Part shown: piece by piece, positions 45,591 to 53,382 of the stretch | Numbering within the stretch: position 1 is the stretch's first letter | Layout of the letters: each line of letters starts with the position of its first letter | From: Rhodoblastus sp. | GTDB taxonomy: Bacteria; Pseudomonadota; Alphaproteobacteria; Rhizobiales; Beijerinckiaceae | Direction of reading: 5' to 3' | DNA: 64,000 nucleotides | Assembly: GCF_019449565.1 (NCBI RefSeq) | Contig: NZ_JAGRPM010000084.1 | Coordinates: forward strand, 62,001 to 126,000 | Notes under the pieces: generated by a model | The model's database searches: none | The model's input: only the letters and a program-made list of their open reading frames with translations | What the model was told of the DNA's origin: nothing | Made by a program: the position numbers and the translations under genes

Positions 45591-45653
45591 CTATTCTGTG
45601 GTTGGAACTTGCGTTAGACGGTTGACGCCCGTCAACAAAGCTAGTATAGTCAT
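45591..45653 (-). CDS. Possible 20-residue leader peptide of the primase gene
   Basis: ATG 45653 to TAG 45591, encoding MTILALLTGVNRLTQVPTTE, 50 bp before the primase start region. No clear RBS. Leader peptides whose translation opens an RBS hairpin are known in countertranscript-controlled plasmids, but here this is only a structural analogy. Confidence 0.25.
   Translation of the reverse strand: MTILALLTGVNRLTQVPTTE
45622..45650 (+). promoter_or_regulatory. Promoter of the candidate countertranscript RNA
   Basis: TTGACG (45622-45627), 17-bp spacer, TATAGT (45645-45650) on the plus strand, opposite to the primase operon. The -35 lies in a palindrome, GTTGACG-CC-CGTCAAC (45621-45636), which could be an operator. 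Confidence 0.65.
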
Positions 45654-45655
45654 CA

Positions 45656-45735
45656 AACAGTAAGTTGGTTCAACGCCTTGGTCAGCAGCGAATCGGAAGC
45701 CGTCGAGATGTACACTCTCGACGGCTTTACTTTTT
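45656..45735 (+). ncRNA. Candidate ~80-nt antisense RNA in the primase leader
   Basis: Begins about 6 nt after the -10 box and ends at a strong terminator: stem 45698-45708 with 45716-45726 (11 perfect pairs), 7-nt loop, then TTTACTTTTT. A small 5' hairpin GTTG-GTT-CAAC is at 45664-45674. No open frame is carried. It is fully complementary to the leader between the 69-aa gene and the primase gene, so it looks like a copy-control countertranscript or a P4 CI-like RNA. Confidence 0.6.
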
Positions 45736-45747
45736 GTAGCGCACCGG

Positions 45748-45957
45748 TCATGCCGCCACGCCTTGCTCTCGCAAAGCTTCATGCCCCTGACGGGCCTGCG
45801 CCTTCAGTTCATTGAAACGGCGCTCCGCGACTTCCCGAGCCGCAAAAATGCGCCCCACCTTCTCATTCCACTTTTCGGCCGCACCGAGGGCTTTTGTGAG
45901 CCGAAGACGCTCTACGCGCAGGTTTTCCTTGGCCTGTCCAAGTTCTGTCAGTGCCAT
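45748..45957 (-). CDS. Small coiled-coil protein at head of the replication operon
   Basis: 69 aa. ATG 45957 follows AAAGGA by 8 nt. Sequence is charged heptads throughout (MALTELGQAKENLRVERLRL at the start). Likely first gene of the replication transcript. Function unknown. Confidence 0.6.
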   Translation of the reverse strand: MALTELGQAKENLRVERLRLTKALGAAEKWNEKVGRIFAAREVAERRFNELKAQARQGHEALREQGVAA

Positions 45958-46402
45958 TTGCTGTCCTTTCCAGAGGTTGGCATTGCTGTATTAAGGGTAA
46001 TGTTATGGGATATATTAGAGGCCTGTCAAGCCAATACTTGATGTAAAGGATCATTTACTTGTGACATAAATCCTGGAACGTTCTGCGGTAGCCCAATACC
46101 ACCAGAACAAATTTTGCAAACTGTCAGGACGGGTGGCAAAGCTTCTACGTGGTCAGTCTGAGTGAAGCTCCGTAATGAGGGCCGCCATGGTTTCAGGTGA
46201 TTCCCGGGCTGGGTCCACATCAACGAGAGGGTGCCAGCAGCACTCACGGCAGCCGTTACATGGGCTATCTAGATTTTCCCACTGTCGAGGAGGCGGCGCG
46301 CATATTTGCGGTAGCCCGAGAACGTCATACCGGTCGAGCGGGTGCCCGGTGCTTGTTCAACCTTGGCCTTGAGGACGGCATTGGCCCGTGCGCTGCGGCT
46401 GG
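45958..46402. other. Promoter region of the replication operon
   Basis: About 445 bp between two minus-strand genes. On the minus strand TTGACA (complement of 46024-46029) with ATAACA (complement of 46001-46006) 17 bp away is a plausible sigma-70 promoter for the 45957 gene. Short open frames here lack support. Confidence 0.45.
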
Positions 46403-46750
46403 TCACGGGGCCGCCTCCGATGCCGTCGCCTTGGCCGCTTCCTTGGCCGCCTTGGCCTTGTCCCAGCGCACCTTTAACGCCTTCGCCATGATCGGGCTGG
46501 TCTTGTAGCCCGGTGCCCGCCGCAGCTTCTGCGCGGCCTCGTGGATGTTCTTCAGTTGCAGATCGCCAGTCTCAACGCGGTGCAGGAAGCTTTTGATGCT
46601 GTCCGTGGTGACGAAGACGTTGCGGCCCAAGTAGACGGACTTCAGCTCACCAATACAGATTAAGGCATATACCGTTGACTTGGAGCGGTTTAGCAGCGTT
46701 ATGGCGTTATTTATTGAAATATGCGGGCAATCCCACGGGCTGATGTTCAT
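46403..46750 (-). CDS. AlpA/excisionase-like HTH protein
   Basis: 115 aa. ATG 46750 follows an excellent GGAGG site. Residues ~12-55 form a MerR/AlpA-type winged HTH of the excisionase kind (ISINNAITLLNRSKSTVYAL, then GELKSVYLGRNVFVTTDSIKSFL). The C-terminal half is basic and Ala/Lys-rich. Location near the right attachment site suits an excisionase or a P4-Vis-like regulator. Confidence 0.7.
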   Translation of the reverse strand: MNISPWDCPHISINNAITLLNRSKSTVYALICIGELKSVYLGRNVFVTTDSIKSFLHRVETGDLQLKNIHEAAQKLRRAPGYKTSPIMAKALKVRWDKAKAAKEAAKATASEAAP

Positions 46751-46921
46751 CCTAGCCTCCAAACTACTGTTGAGGCTAATGTAGTTACAAATATGGGTCG
46801 GTGCTATGGTTAAGATTTGCCGGGGTAGGGTTTTCCGGTCGGCCAACAAAATGTAAGCTGAAATGTAAGTTCCGCCACTGGACCCCCATGTTTTCCGGGG
46901 GTTTACGGGGCAACTCGATAA

Positions 46922-46928
46922 GCATGCA
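46922..46928. repeat. Right attachment site core of the mobile element
   Basis: GCATGCA, identical to 30734-30740; Fe-S gene sequence resumes immediately after it. Nearby, TGTAAGCTGA at 46852-46861 repeats 30818-30827 and may be an arm-type integrase or Xis site. Confidence 0.78.
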
Positions 46929-48162
46929 TAATCGCGAATGCCAGCGCGAGGGCCGGGGCGTGATGTGCCCGAGCTTCCGCATCACCCATGATCCCGCCCA
47001 TTCCACCGAGGCGCGGGTTGCGGCCTTCAAGGCGGCGCTCAATGGCGACTATGGCGACGATCCCTTCGGCGATTCGCGCCTCGCCGCCGCCATGGACCTC
47101 TGCGTTTCGTGCAAGGCCTGCAAGAAGGAATGTCCCAGCGCCGTGGACATGGTGCTGATCAAGACCGAATATCTCGCCCAGCGAAACGAGACGCATGGCG
47201 TCTCGCTTCGGACAAGATTGTTCGGCGGGCTGCCGGCCTGGCTCGGACGCTGGCGCCGCCCCGCGCGTTGGCTGGCCTTGATGCGCAACGCCTTGCCGCC
47301 TGTCGCCTGGGCGGCGGAAAAATGGTTGGGGCTGACGTCGCGGCGGCCTCTGCCGCCGCCCGCCGCCAAGCCTTTCACGGCCAAGGGACCATTCGGCTCC
47401 GGCGAACGCGGCGACGTCTGGCTGTTCGCCGACACCTTCGCCCAGCATTTCGATCCCGAAATCGCGGAAGCCGCCATTGCGGTCCTGACGGCTGGCGGCT
47501 ATCGCGTCCAGATCGCGCGGCCGGCGCCAGACGATCCCGAGCCGAATCGTTCCTTGTGCTGCGGGCGCACCTTTCTCTCCATGGGCATGGTGGGCAAGGC
47601 GCGCGCCGAGGCGCTCCGGGTGATCGCCGCGCTCAAGCCCGCAATCGAGGCCGGGGCGCCGATCGTCGGTCTGGAGCCGTCCTGCCTGCTTTCGATGCGC
47701 GATGAATTTTTCAGCCTCGGCCTTGGCGCCGAGATCGGCGCGCTCGGCAAGAACCTCTATCTTTTCGAGGAATTCATCGCGCGCGAGGCGCTGCGCGGGC
47801 TCAAACTGCCGCTGAAGGCGCCGGAGGGCGTCAAGGTCTACGCCCATGGCCATTGCCACCAGAAAGCCTTTGGCCTGATGAAGTCGCTGCGCAAGACCTT
47901 GGGCCTTGTGCCGGGGCTGGATTTCGAGCTGATCGAATCCGGCTGCTGCGGCATGGCGGGTTCGTTCGGCTTCGAGGCCGAACATTACCAAGCCTCGCAG
48001 CAGATGGCGGAACTCGCCTTGCTGCCGGCCGTCCGCGCAGCGAAGCCGAGCGATGTGATCGTGGCGGATGGCTTCTCCTGCCGCCATCAGATCAAGGACG
48101 GCTCCGGCCGCAAACCCGTGCATATGGCGGTGCTGTTGCGGGATTCGCTCGTCCCGGCTTGA
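46924..48162 (+). pseudogene. 3' part of the interrupted Fe-S oxidoreductase gene
   Basis: 412 codons from the junction, in frame with the 5' piece at 30628. Encodes HNRECQREGRGVMCPSFR (rest of the first cluster motif), then CVSCKACKKECPSAVD (second cluster), and two CCG-type domains (LCCGRTFLSMG, SGCCGMAGSFGFE) as in the Fe-S half of D-lactate/glycolate dehydrogenase-type FAD proteins. The frame extends upstream into the element to GTG 46801, so a chimeric 453-aa product without the first cysteine is possible. Joined, the protein would be about 450 aa. Confidence 0.85.
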
Positions 48163-48239
48163 GGAAAGCGGAGCTTTGACCTATCTGGTGCGGACCTGAG
48201 AAGCGCAGCCGCTGCTTTGCCGCCGCCCGTGGAGTTTTC

Positions 48240-49199
48240 ATGTCGAACGCCGAAACGTCGCCCATCCACGCCAAAGTCGTCGTCATCGGCTCGGGCCCCG
48301 CAGGCTATACGGCGGCCATTTACGCCGCCCGCGCCATGCTCCAGCCGATCCTGATCTCGGGCTTCGACGCCGGCGGCCAATTGATGATCACGACCGACGT
48401 CGAGAATTATCCGGGCTTCGCCGATCCCATTCAGGGACCCTGGCTGATGGAGCAGATGCGGGCGCAGGCCGAGCATGTCGGCGCGCGTCTGGTCAGCGAC
48501 CATGTCACCCAAGTCGAACTGGGCCAGCGGCCGTTCAAGATCACGGGCGATTCGGGGCAGGTCTATACGGCCGATTCGCTGATCATCGCCACGGGCGCCA
48601 AGGCGCAATGGCTCGGCGAGACGAGCGAGGAGAAGTTCAAGGGCTTTGGCGTCTCGGCCTGTGCGACCTGCGACGGCTTCTTCTTCCGCGGCAAGAAGGT
48701 CGCGGTGGTCGGCGGCGGCAATTCGGCGGTCGAGGAGGCGCTCTACCTCTCCCATATCGCGGAGAAGGTCACACTCATCCACCGCCGCGATTCGCTGCGT
48801 TCCGAGCGCATCCTGCAGGAGCGCCTGTTCGCGCGGCCCAATATCGAGATCCGCTGGGACAGCGCGGTCGATGAGATTCTGGGCAGCGAGGCGCCGCTTT
48901 CGGTCGAGGCGCTGCGCATCAAAAATGTGAAGACCGGCGCGACCGAGACGCTGCCGCTCGACGGCGTCTTCATCGCCATCGGCCACAAGCCCGCCACCGA
49001 GCTGTTCGCCGGCCAGATCGAATTGAAGAGCAACGGCTATATCAAGACCGCGCCCGACTCGACCGCGACCAATATCGAAGGCGTATTCGCGGCTGGCGAC
49101 GTGGCCGACGACAAATATCGCCAGGCGGTGACGGCGGCGGGCCTTGGCTGCATGGCCGCGCTGGAGGCCGAACGCTGGCTGGCGGCCAAGCACGGCTGA
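48240..49199 (+). CDS. trxB: Thioredoxin reductase
   Basis: 319 aa. NADPH-dependent reduction of thioredoxin. FAD motif GSGPAGYTAAIYAARA, redox-active C141-A-T-C144 (SACATCDGFFF), NADPH motif VGGGNSAVEEALYL, and the C-terminal AAGDVADD. GGAG precedes the ATG. Stands alone, 77 bp after the Fe-S gene. Confidence 0.95.
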   Translation: MSNAETSPIHAKVVVIGSGPAGYTAAIYAARAMLQPILISGFDAGGQLMITTDVENYPGFADPIQGPWLMEQMRAQAEHVGARLVSDHVTQVELGQRPFKITGDSGQVYTADSLIIATGAKAQWLGETSEEKFKGFGVSACATCDGFFFRGKKVAVVGGGNSAVEEALYLSHIAEKVTLIHRRDSLRSERILQERLFARPNIEIRWDSAVDEILGSEAPLSVEALRIKNVKTGATETLPLDGVFIAIGHKPATELFAGQIELKSNGYIKTAPDSTATNIEGVFAAGDVADDKYRQAVTAAGLGCMAALEAERWLAAKHG

Positions 49200-49327
49200 C
49201 CGGGGCAATCGCGCAGGCCGCCGCGAATCGCGGCAGGCGCGCCCCTATTAGCGGTTTCTTCAGGGCTTCGCCCCACAATCACAGCCTGCGCGCCTGCTCG
49301 CGCGGCGGCGGTTTCGGGGGTTGAGGA

Positions 49328-49696
49328 ATGAAACGGGGTCTAGTCGTTGACGATTCGGCGGTGATCCGCATGGTCTCCGGCCGTATTTTGGGGCTGTTGC
49401 ATTTCCAGAGCGTCGAAGCCGACAATGGCGCCAAGGCGCTGCAAATCTGCGAACAGCAGATGCCCGAGGTCATCCTGCTCGACAGCAGCATGCCGAGCGC
49501 CGATCCGCTGGAGCTTCTGCGCGCGATTCGCCGCCTGCCGGGCGGCGACACGACGAAGATCATCTTTTGCGCGACGGAAAATGATCCGATGGTGATTGGC
49601 CGCGTCTTGCGCGCCGGCGCCGACGACGTGTTGTTCAAACCGTTCGATCGTCGCGGCATGCAGGAAAAATTCGAGGACGTTGGTCTGGTCGCCTGA
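49328..49696 (+). CDS. Single-domain CheY-like response regulator
   Basis: 122 aa, receiver only. Acidic pocket VVDDS (8-9), phospho-acceptor Asp52 (ILLDSSMPSA), Thr/Ser switch region IIFCATEND, and Lys in DDVLFKPFDRR. No output domain, so it should act by protein contact (motility, phosphorelay or cell-cycle). No kinase is adjacent. Confidence 0.88.
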   Translation: MKRGLVVDDSAVIRMVSGRILGLLHFQSVEADNGAKALQICEQQMPEVILLDSSMPSADPLELLRAIRRLPGGDTTKIIFCATENDPMVIGRVLRAGADDVLFKPFDRRGMQEKFEDVGLVA

Positions 49697-49772
49697 CGTC
49701 CTTTCCTCCCAAAGGCCTCTTGCCGCCCGGGCGCCTCCGGGCTGAAATGGTCTGAAACACAGGGAGGTTTTG

Positions 49773-50780
49773 ATGGCCAAGGCGATGATCGTGCAACCCG
49801 GCGGCGGATTTGACCGGGTGATTCTGAGCGAGCGCGACGCCAATCCGCCAGCGGCTGGCGAAATCACCGTGCGCCTGCACGCCAATTCCCTCAATTATCA
49901 CGATTACGCCGTGGTCAGCGGCATGTGGGGGCCGAGCGAGCCGCGCATTCCCATGGCCGACGGCGCGGGATTGGTCACGGCGGTCGGGGCAGGGGTCACG
50001 GAATTCGCGGTCGGCGACGCCGTCGTCAGCGCTTTTTTCCCCGGTTGGAACGACGGCGCGCCGCCTTTCGCCGATTTCGCCACCGTTCCGGGCGACGGAC
50101 AGGACGGCTACGCCCGCGAAATCGTCACTGCGCCGGTTGGCGCCTTCACCCATGCGCCGAAGAATTTCTCCCATGCGGAATCCGCCGCGCTGACCACAGC
50201 CGGCCTGACCGCGTGGCGGGCCCTGCATGATGACGGCGGCCTCAAGGCGGGTGAGACGGTTCTGGTGCAGGGCACGGGCGGCGTCTCCATTTTTGCGTTG
50301 CAATTCGCCAAAATGGCCGGCGCGACGGTCATCGCCACCTCTTCGAGCGCTGAAAAGCTGGCGAAACTCGAAGCGCTTGGCGCGGATCATCTGATCGACT
50401 ATCGCAAAAATCCGAACTGGGCCGAAATCGCGCGCGGGTTTACGGGCGGACGCGGGGTCGACCATGTCATAGATGTCGGCGGCCCCGGCACGCTGGAGCA
50501 ATCCATGATCGCGGCGCGGCTTGGCGGGCATATCGCGCTGATCGGCATTCTCAGCGGGCTCTCGGGCGAGTTCTCGATGATCACGGCCTTGCTGAAGCAG
50601 TTGCAGCTCAAGGGCGTTCTGGTCGGCAGCCGGCGCCAGCAGGCCGACATGGTCCGCGCGATCGACGCCAATGGCATGAAGCCGGTGATTGACCGGGCCT
50701 TTCCGCTGGAGGACATCGTCGCCGCCTTCCAATATCAGGAGAGCAACCGGCATTTCGGCAAGATCTGCCTGGAATTCTGA
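49773..50780 (+). CDS. MDR-family NAD(P)-dependent alcohol dehydrogenase/quinone oxidoreductase
   Basis: 335 aa. GroES-like N-terminal domain (NSLNYHDYAVVSG) and Rossmann domain with VLVQGTGGVSIFALQFAKMAGA. The usual catalytic-zinc Cys and His of alcohol dehydrogenases are not apparent in the N-terminal part, which is more like zinc-less quinone reductase relatives. ATG 49773 chosen after AGGGAGG. Substrate unknown. Confidence 0.85.
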   Translation: MAKAMIVQPGGGFDRVILSERDANPPAAGEITVRLHANSLNYHDYAVVSGMWGPSEPRIPMADGAGLVTAVGAGVTEFAVGDAVVSAFFPGWNDGAPPFADFATVPGDGQDGYAREIVTAPVGAFTHAPKNFSHAESAALTTAGLTAWRALHDDGGLKAGETVLVQGTGGVSIFALQFAKMAGATVIATSSSAEKLAKLEALGADHLIDYRKNPNWAEIARGFTGGRGVDHVIDVGGPGTLEQSMIAARLGGHIALIGILSGLSGEFSMITALLKQLQLKGVLVGSRRQQADMVRAIDANGMKPVIDRAFPLEDIVAAFQYQESNRHFGKICLEF

Positions 50781-50796
50781 GGGTTCAACGAAAAAG

Positions 50797-50816
50797 CCCC
50801 GCTTTCAACGGCGGGG
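50797..50816 (+). terminator. Probable terminator after the MDR oxidoreductase
   Basis: CCCCGC (50797-50802) with GCGGGG (50811-50816), preceded by AAAAAG and followed by TTCG. On the minus strand the tail is CTTTTTCG, so it may serve either strand; a short but GC-only stem. Confidence 0.55.
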
Positions 50817-50926
50817 TTCGATCATTTCAGCGGAACGGACGAGTCAGACGATACGGCTGAATGCGGCGAGCGAGGAAGTTGTTTCATCTGGGACGCCACG
50901 TTTTCTGCTCCTCGTGACCACAGAAT

Positions 50927-51097
50927 TTAACCGTCGCTTCTGCGACCTTGAACTCCTGCTGCGCGCGCATAGGCGCGACGCGTGTGATTCCTGATCGGCG
51001 CCTTGAAGAATTCGAGGAAGCAATAGGCCGCTTTCTCGCCGCCGGCGGCGATGACGGCGGGAACTCGGTCGACCGTGATGAGTGCGGGCTGGTTCAT
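50927..51097 (-). pseudogene. Truncated tyrosine integrase N-terminus
   Basis: From ATG 51097 the frame encodes MNQPALITVDRVPAVIAAGG, then a segment like EKAAYCFLEFFKAPIRN and TRRAYARAAG, the standard opening of tyrosine recombinase core-binding domains, then diverges and stops at 50927. No catalytic domain follows within the gap to 50821. A remnant of an older insertion; the stretch 50821-50926 shows nothing else. Confidence 0.65.
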
Positions 51098-51098
51098 C

Positions 51099-52043
51099 CT
51101 ACCCTTGCAATCCGATAGGAACACCACTCGTTTTTTCGATCACCCCAAATCCGTTTTGGAACAGCGAGAATTCAAACTCTGGGGGATCGGCAGGCATGCC
51201 GCCATGTTTACGAATAAAGGCGATGATTGGCGAAGGATCGGCGAGGACATGTTCCTCAAATATTTCGAGCGCGCGCATAATCCGGTTTGACCGCATCGAA
51301 GCTTGCACTGATGTCCCCGCAGTCGAAATTCCCCCTGCCGGCGAGAACACCCGATTACCGAACTGAATGAAGCTTGATATCCCGGCAGAGCGAAGTTTCT
51401 TGCGGTCTTCGCTTGTGTGCGAGGTTCCTCCGGAAAGGCCAATGATGCCCTTAATTTCGAGAAAGAGCTGATCGTTTGGCCAATTCGAGATCGCAATTTG
51501 CGCTAGCTTGTCATCCTCAAACGTCTCGTGCGTTCCAATGTCCAGGAGATAGGCGCGATCCGCGCGAAACATGACGAACAGAAGTGGACCACCGCGTTCC
51601 ACAAAGCCATCTATCTCGACATTAGTAGAAAGGTGCAGGTGATGGATTCCCCACTCATTCAACAGCATGTCGAGGTGCTGAAGTCGGCGTAAGTTTTTCT
51701 TGTTTGGCTTGTCCGGCAGCACGAAACCGCTGCGAACTCGGCGGCTAAGATATCTAGATAAATCGTTGCCTTGCTCGATAGCGTCAATGATCTGCAAAAC
51801 AGCGCCAGATCGTTCGGCCGCGACGGTATTCTGGTCGAATTGGGTCGAACGCATCAGCTTACGCGGCTCAGATGAAATCAGTCGGCCCTGCCAGTTGAAA
51901 AACAGCGCGAGAAGCTCGCCCGGATGTTTGTTGCGGAGCGCGGTCACAACGGCGGCGTCCGATGTGTCATGGGGAAGCGCCTTAATCACCCAGTCGACGA
52001 CAGTTTCAGCTAACGTCAAGTCCATCTCCATTGAATATGACAA
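51099..52043 (-). CDS. Unknown 314-aa protein with HxHL motif
   Basis: Not recognised. N-terminal helical part (TVVDWVIKALPHDTSDAAVV), then a central domain with LLNEWGIHHLHLS, GPLLFVMFRADRAYLLDIGTH and ISNWP, reminiscent of nuclease-like or toxin-like island proteins. Codon use and composition are visibly less GC-rich than its neighbours, and an integrase remnant abuts its 3' end, so it was probably acquired. Start uncertain: ATGs at 52043, 52031 and 52025. Confidence 0.65.
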   Translation of the reverse strand: MSYSMEMDLTLAETVVDWVIKALPHDTSDAAVVTALRNKHPGELLALFFNWQGRLISSEPRKLMRSTQFDQNTVAAERSGAVLQIIDAIEQGNDLSRYLSRRVRSGFVLPDKPNKKNLRRLQHLDMLLNEWGIHHLHLSTNVEIDGFVERGGPLLFVMFRADRAYLLDIGTHETFEDDKLAQIAISNWPNDQLFLEIKGIIGLSGGTSHTSEDRKKLRSAGISSFIQFGNRVFSPAGGISTAGTSVQASMRSNRIMRALEIFEEHVLADPSPIIAFIRKHGGMPADPPEFEFSLFQNGFGVIEKTSGVPIGLQG

Positions 52044-52108
52044 ATGGCACCAACATATGCGAATGGCTCAATCGGAAGTTGGAACAAGGCTTGCGATGAA
52101 CGAGACAG

Positions 52109-52136
52109 AAAAACCCCGCTGGAAGGCGGGGTTTTT
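52109..52136 (-). terminator. Intrinsic terminator of ctrA
   Basis: Perfect 11-bp stem AAAAACCCCGC (52109-52119) with GCGGGGTTTTT (52126-52136), 6-nt loop, 28 bp after the ctrA stop. T-run at the end on the minus strand. Confidence 0.88.
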
Positions 52137-52163
52137 GGTTGTCTCAAATTCGTGCCAGATGAT

Positions 52164-52865
52164 TCAGGCGGTGATGCGCTCGTCGGCGTCGGAAGGCTCG
52201 CGCAGCACATAGCCACGGCCCCAGACGGTTTCGATGTAATTGCGGCCGTCGCTGGCGTTGGCGAGCTTCTTGCGCAATTTGCAGATGAAGACGTCGATGA
52301 TCTTCAGTTCCGGCTCATCCATGCCGCCATAAAGGTGGTTGAGGAACATTTCCTTGGTGAGCGTGGTGCCCTTGCGGAGCGAGAGCAGCTCCAGCATCTG
52401 ATATTCCTTGCCGGTCAGGTGCACGCGGGCGCCGCCGACCTCGACGGTCTTCTGGTCGAGATTGACGACAAGATCGCCGGTGGCGATGACCGACTGGGCG
52501 TGGCCCTTGGAGCGGCGGACGATGGCGTGGATGCGCGCGACCAGTTCGTCCTTGTGGAAGGGCTTGGTCAGATAGTCGTCGGCGCCGAAGCCGAGACCCT
52601 TCACTTTGTCTTCGATGCCCGCGAGACCCGAGAGGATCAGGATCGGCGTCTTGACCTTGGCGACGCGCAGGGTGCGCAGCACTTCATAGCCAGACATGTC
52701 GGGTAGGTTGAGGTCGAGCAAAATGATGTCGTAATCATAAAGCTTGCCGAGATCGATGCCCTCTTCACCGAGGTCGGTCGTATAAACGTTGAAATTCTCG
52801 GACTTGAGCATCAATTCGATGCTCTGCGCGGTTGCGCTGTCGTCTTCGATCAATAATACGCGCAT
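52164..52865 (-). CDS. ctrA: Cell-cycle master regulator CtrA
   Basis: 233 aa. OmpR-family receiver with Asp51 (ILLDLNLPDM) and Lys in ADDYLTKPF, then a winged helix (VHLTGKEYQMLELLSLRKG, then YIETVWGRGYVLREP). The near-invariant CtrA sequence MRVLLIEDDSATAQSIELML identifies it. Controls DNA replication initiation, division and flagellar genes. SciP, its antagonist, is encoded 2.9 kb away and a FliJ-like protein divergently. Confidence 0.96.
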   Translation of the reverse strand: MRVLLIEDDSATAQSIELMLKSENFNVYTTDLGEEGIDLGKLYDYDIILLDLNLPDMSGYEVLRTLRVAKVKTPILILSGLAGIEDKVKGLGFGADDYLTKPFHKDELVARIHAIVRRSKGHAQSVIATGDLVVNLDQKTVEVGGARVHLTGKEYQMLELLSLRKGTTLTKEMFLNHLYGGMDEPELKIIDVFICKLRKKLANASDGRNYIETVWGRGYVLREPSDADERITA

Positions 52866-53382
52866 GTGAAGTCCTCACCCCGCCCCCAAGGATTGCGACG
52901 CCGGCCGAAACCGCCGCCGGGCTAGCGGCATGCCATCAGCCCAAGACGAGCGCCCACGCAAATCATTATGAAAAACGCTTAATACCGAATGGTTAACAAA
53001 GAGTGATTCCCTCTGGCAAGGGCATTCGGCGTCGTTTTCCCTATGGTTGCGTAAACTCCTCGACTGCAACGAAAAAACAATTGTGGAAAGGCGGTCGGCC
53101 AGCCGTTCGCTGGCGCAGGCGCGCCCCGCCATTCCCGTTTCGGCGCCCCGGTCGGCGCGTGGGCGGGAACTTTGATAAGGAGTGTTAAGCATGGGGGTTA
53201 ACGAAGCCTTACAGGCGTCCCGGCTTTTACCGCATCTCGCAACAAATTTGGCGAAACAGTGGGATTTCGCGTTTTCCGGTAAGGAAACGGCAACCTCCAT
53301 ACGGCAATCTCCGGCTGTCTCGCGGAATTTACGTCACGTGGTTGAAAGAGTCTTTCAACCTGCGTCCTTGGAGTTTGTTGTG
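52866..53382. promoter_or_regulatory. ctrA / fliJ divergent control region
   Basis: About 517 bp. Contains ATGGTTAA (52989-52996, complement of the CtrA half-site TTAACCAT), a GANTC methylation site GATTC (53005-53009), TTAA pairs at about 53186-53205, and a perfect 9-bp palindrome GGTTGAAAG-AGT-CTTTCAACC at 53340-53360 just before the fliJ-like start. These fit self-regulation and CcrM control of ctrA as in Caulobacter; not proven here. Confidence 0.45.

Larger units (their letters stand above)
30741..46928. mobile_element. Integrated P4-like/plasmid-like genomic island (~16.2 kb)
   Basis: Bounded by GCATGCA at both ends and inserted in a protein-coding gene. Contains, left to right: integrase; small unknown genes; a coupled minus-strand block with a terminase-small-subunit-like basic motif; a cargo two-component system with two COG4705 membrane proteins; an iteron cluster; an SF3 helicase and primase-like pair; a candidate countertranscribed RNA; and an AlpA/Xis-like regulator at the right end. 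No capsid, portal or tail genes are recognisable and no conjugation genes, so it is a satellite- or integrative-plasmid-like element. Base composition in much of it is less GC-rich than the host. Confidence 0.85.

Noticed and set aside
46026..46247. Minus-strand frame ending TVCKICSGGIGLPQNVPG
   Set aside because: Only one CxxC pair, no RBS and no clear start; could be a decayed zinc-ribbon fragment but cannot be supported.
46262..46508. Plus-strand frame starting MGYLDFPTVEEAARIFAVA
   Set aside because: Looks protein-like at first but has no RBS and runs into the antisense of the AlpA-like gene.
50797..52136. Similar GC hairpins flanking the integrase remnant, considered as transposon terminal repeats
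   Set aside because: Each is a complete stem-loop placed just after a gene stop, so they are better explained as terminators; their outer sequences do not match.
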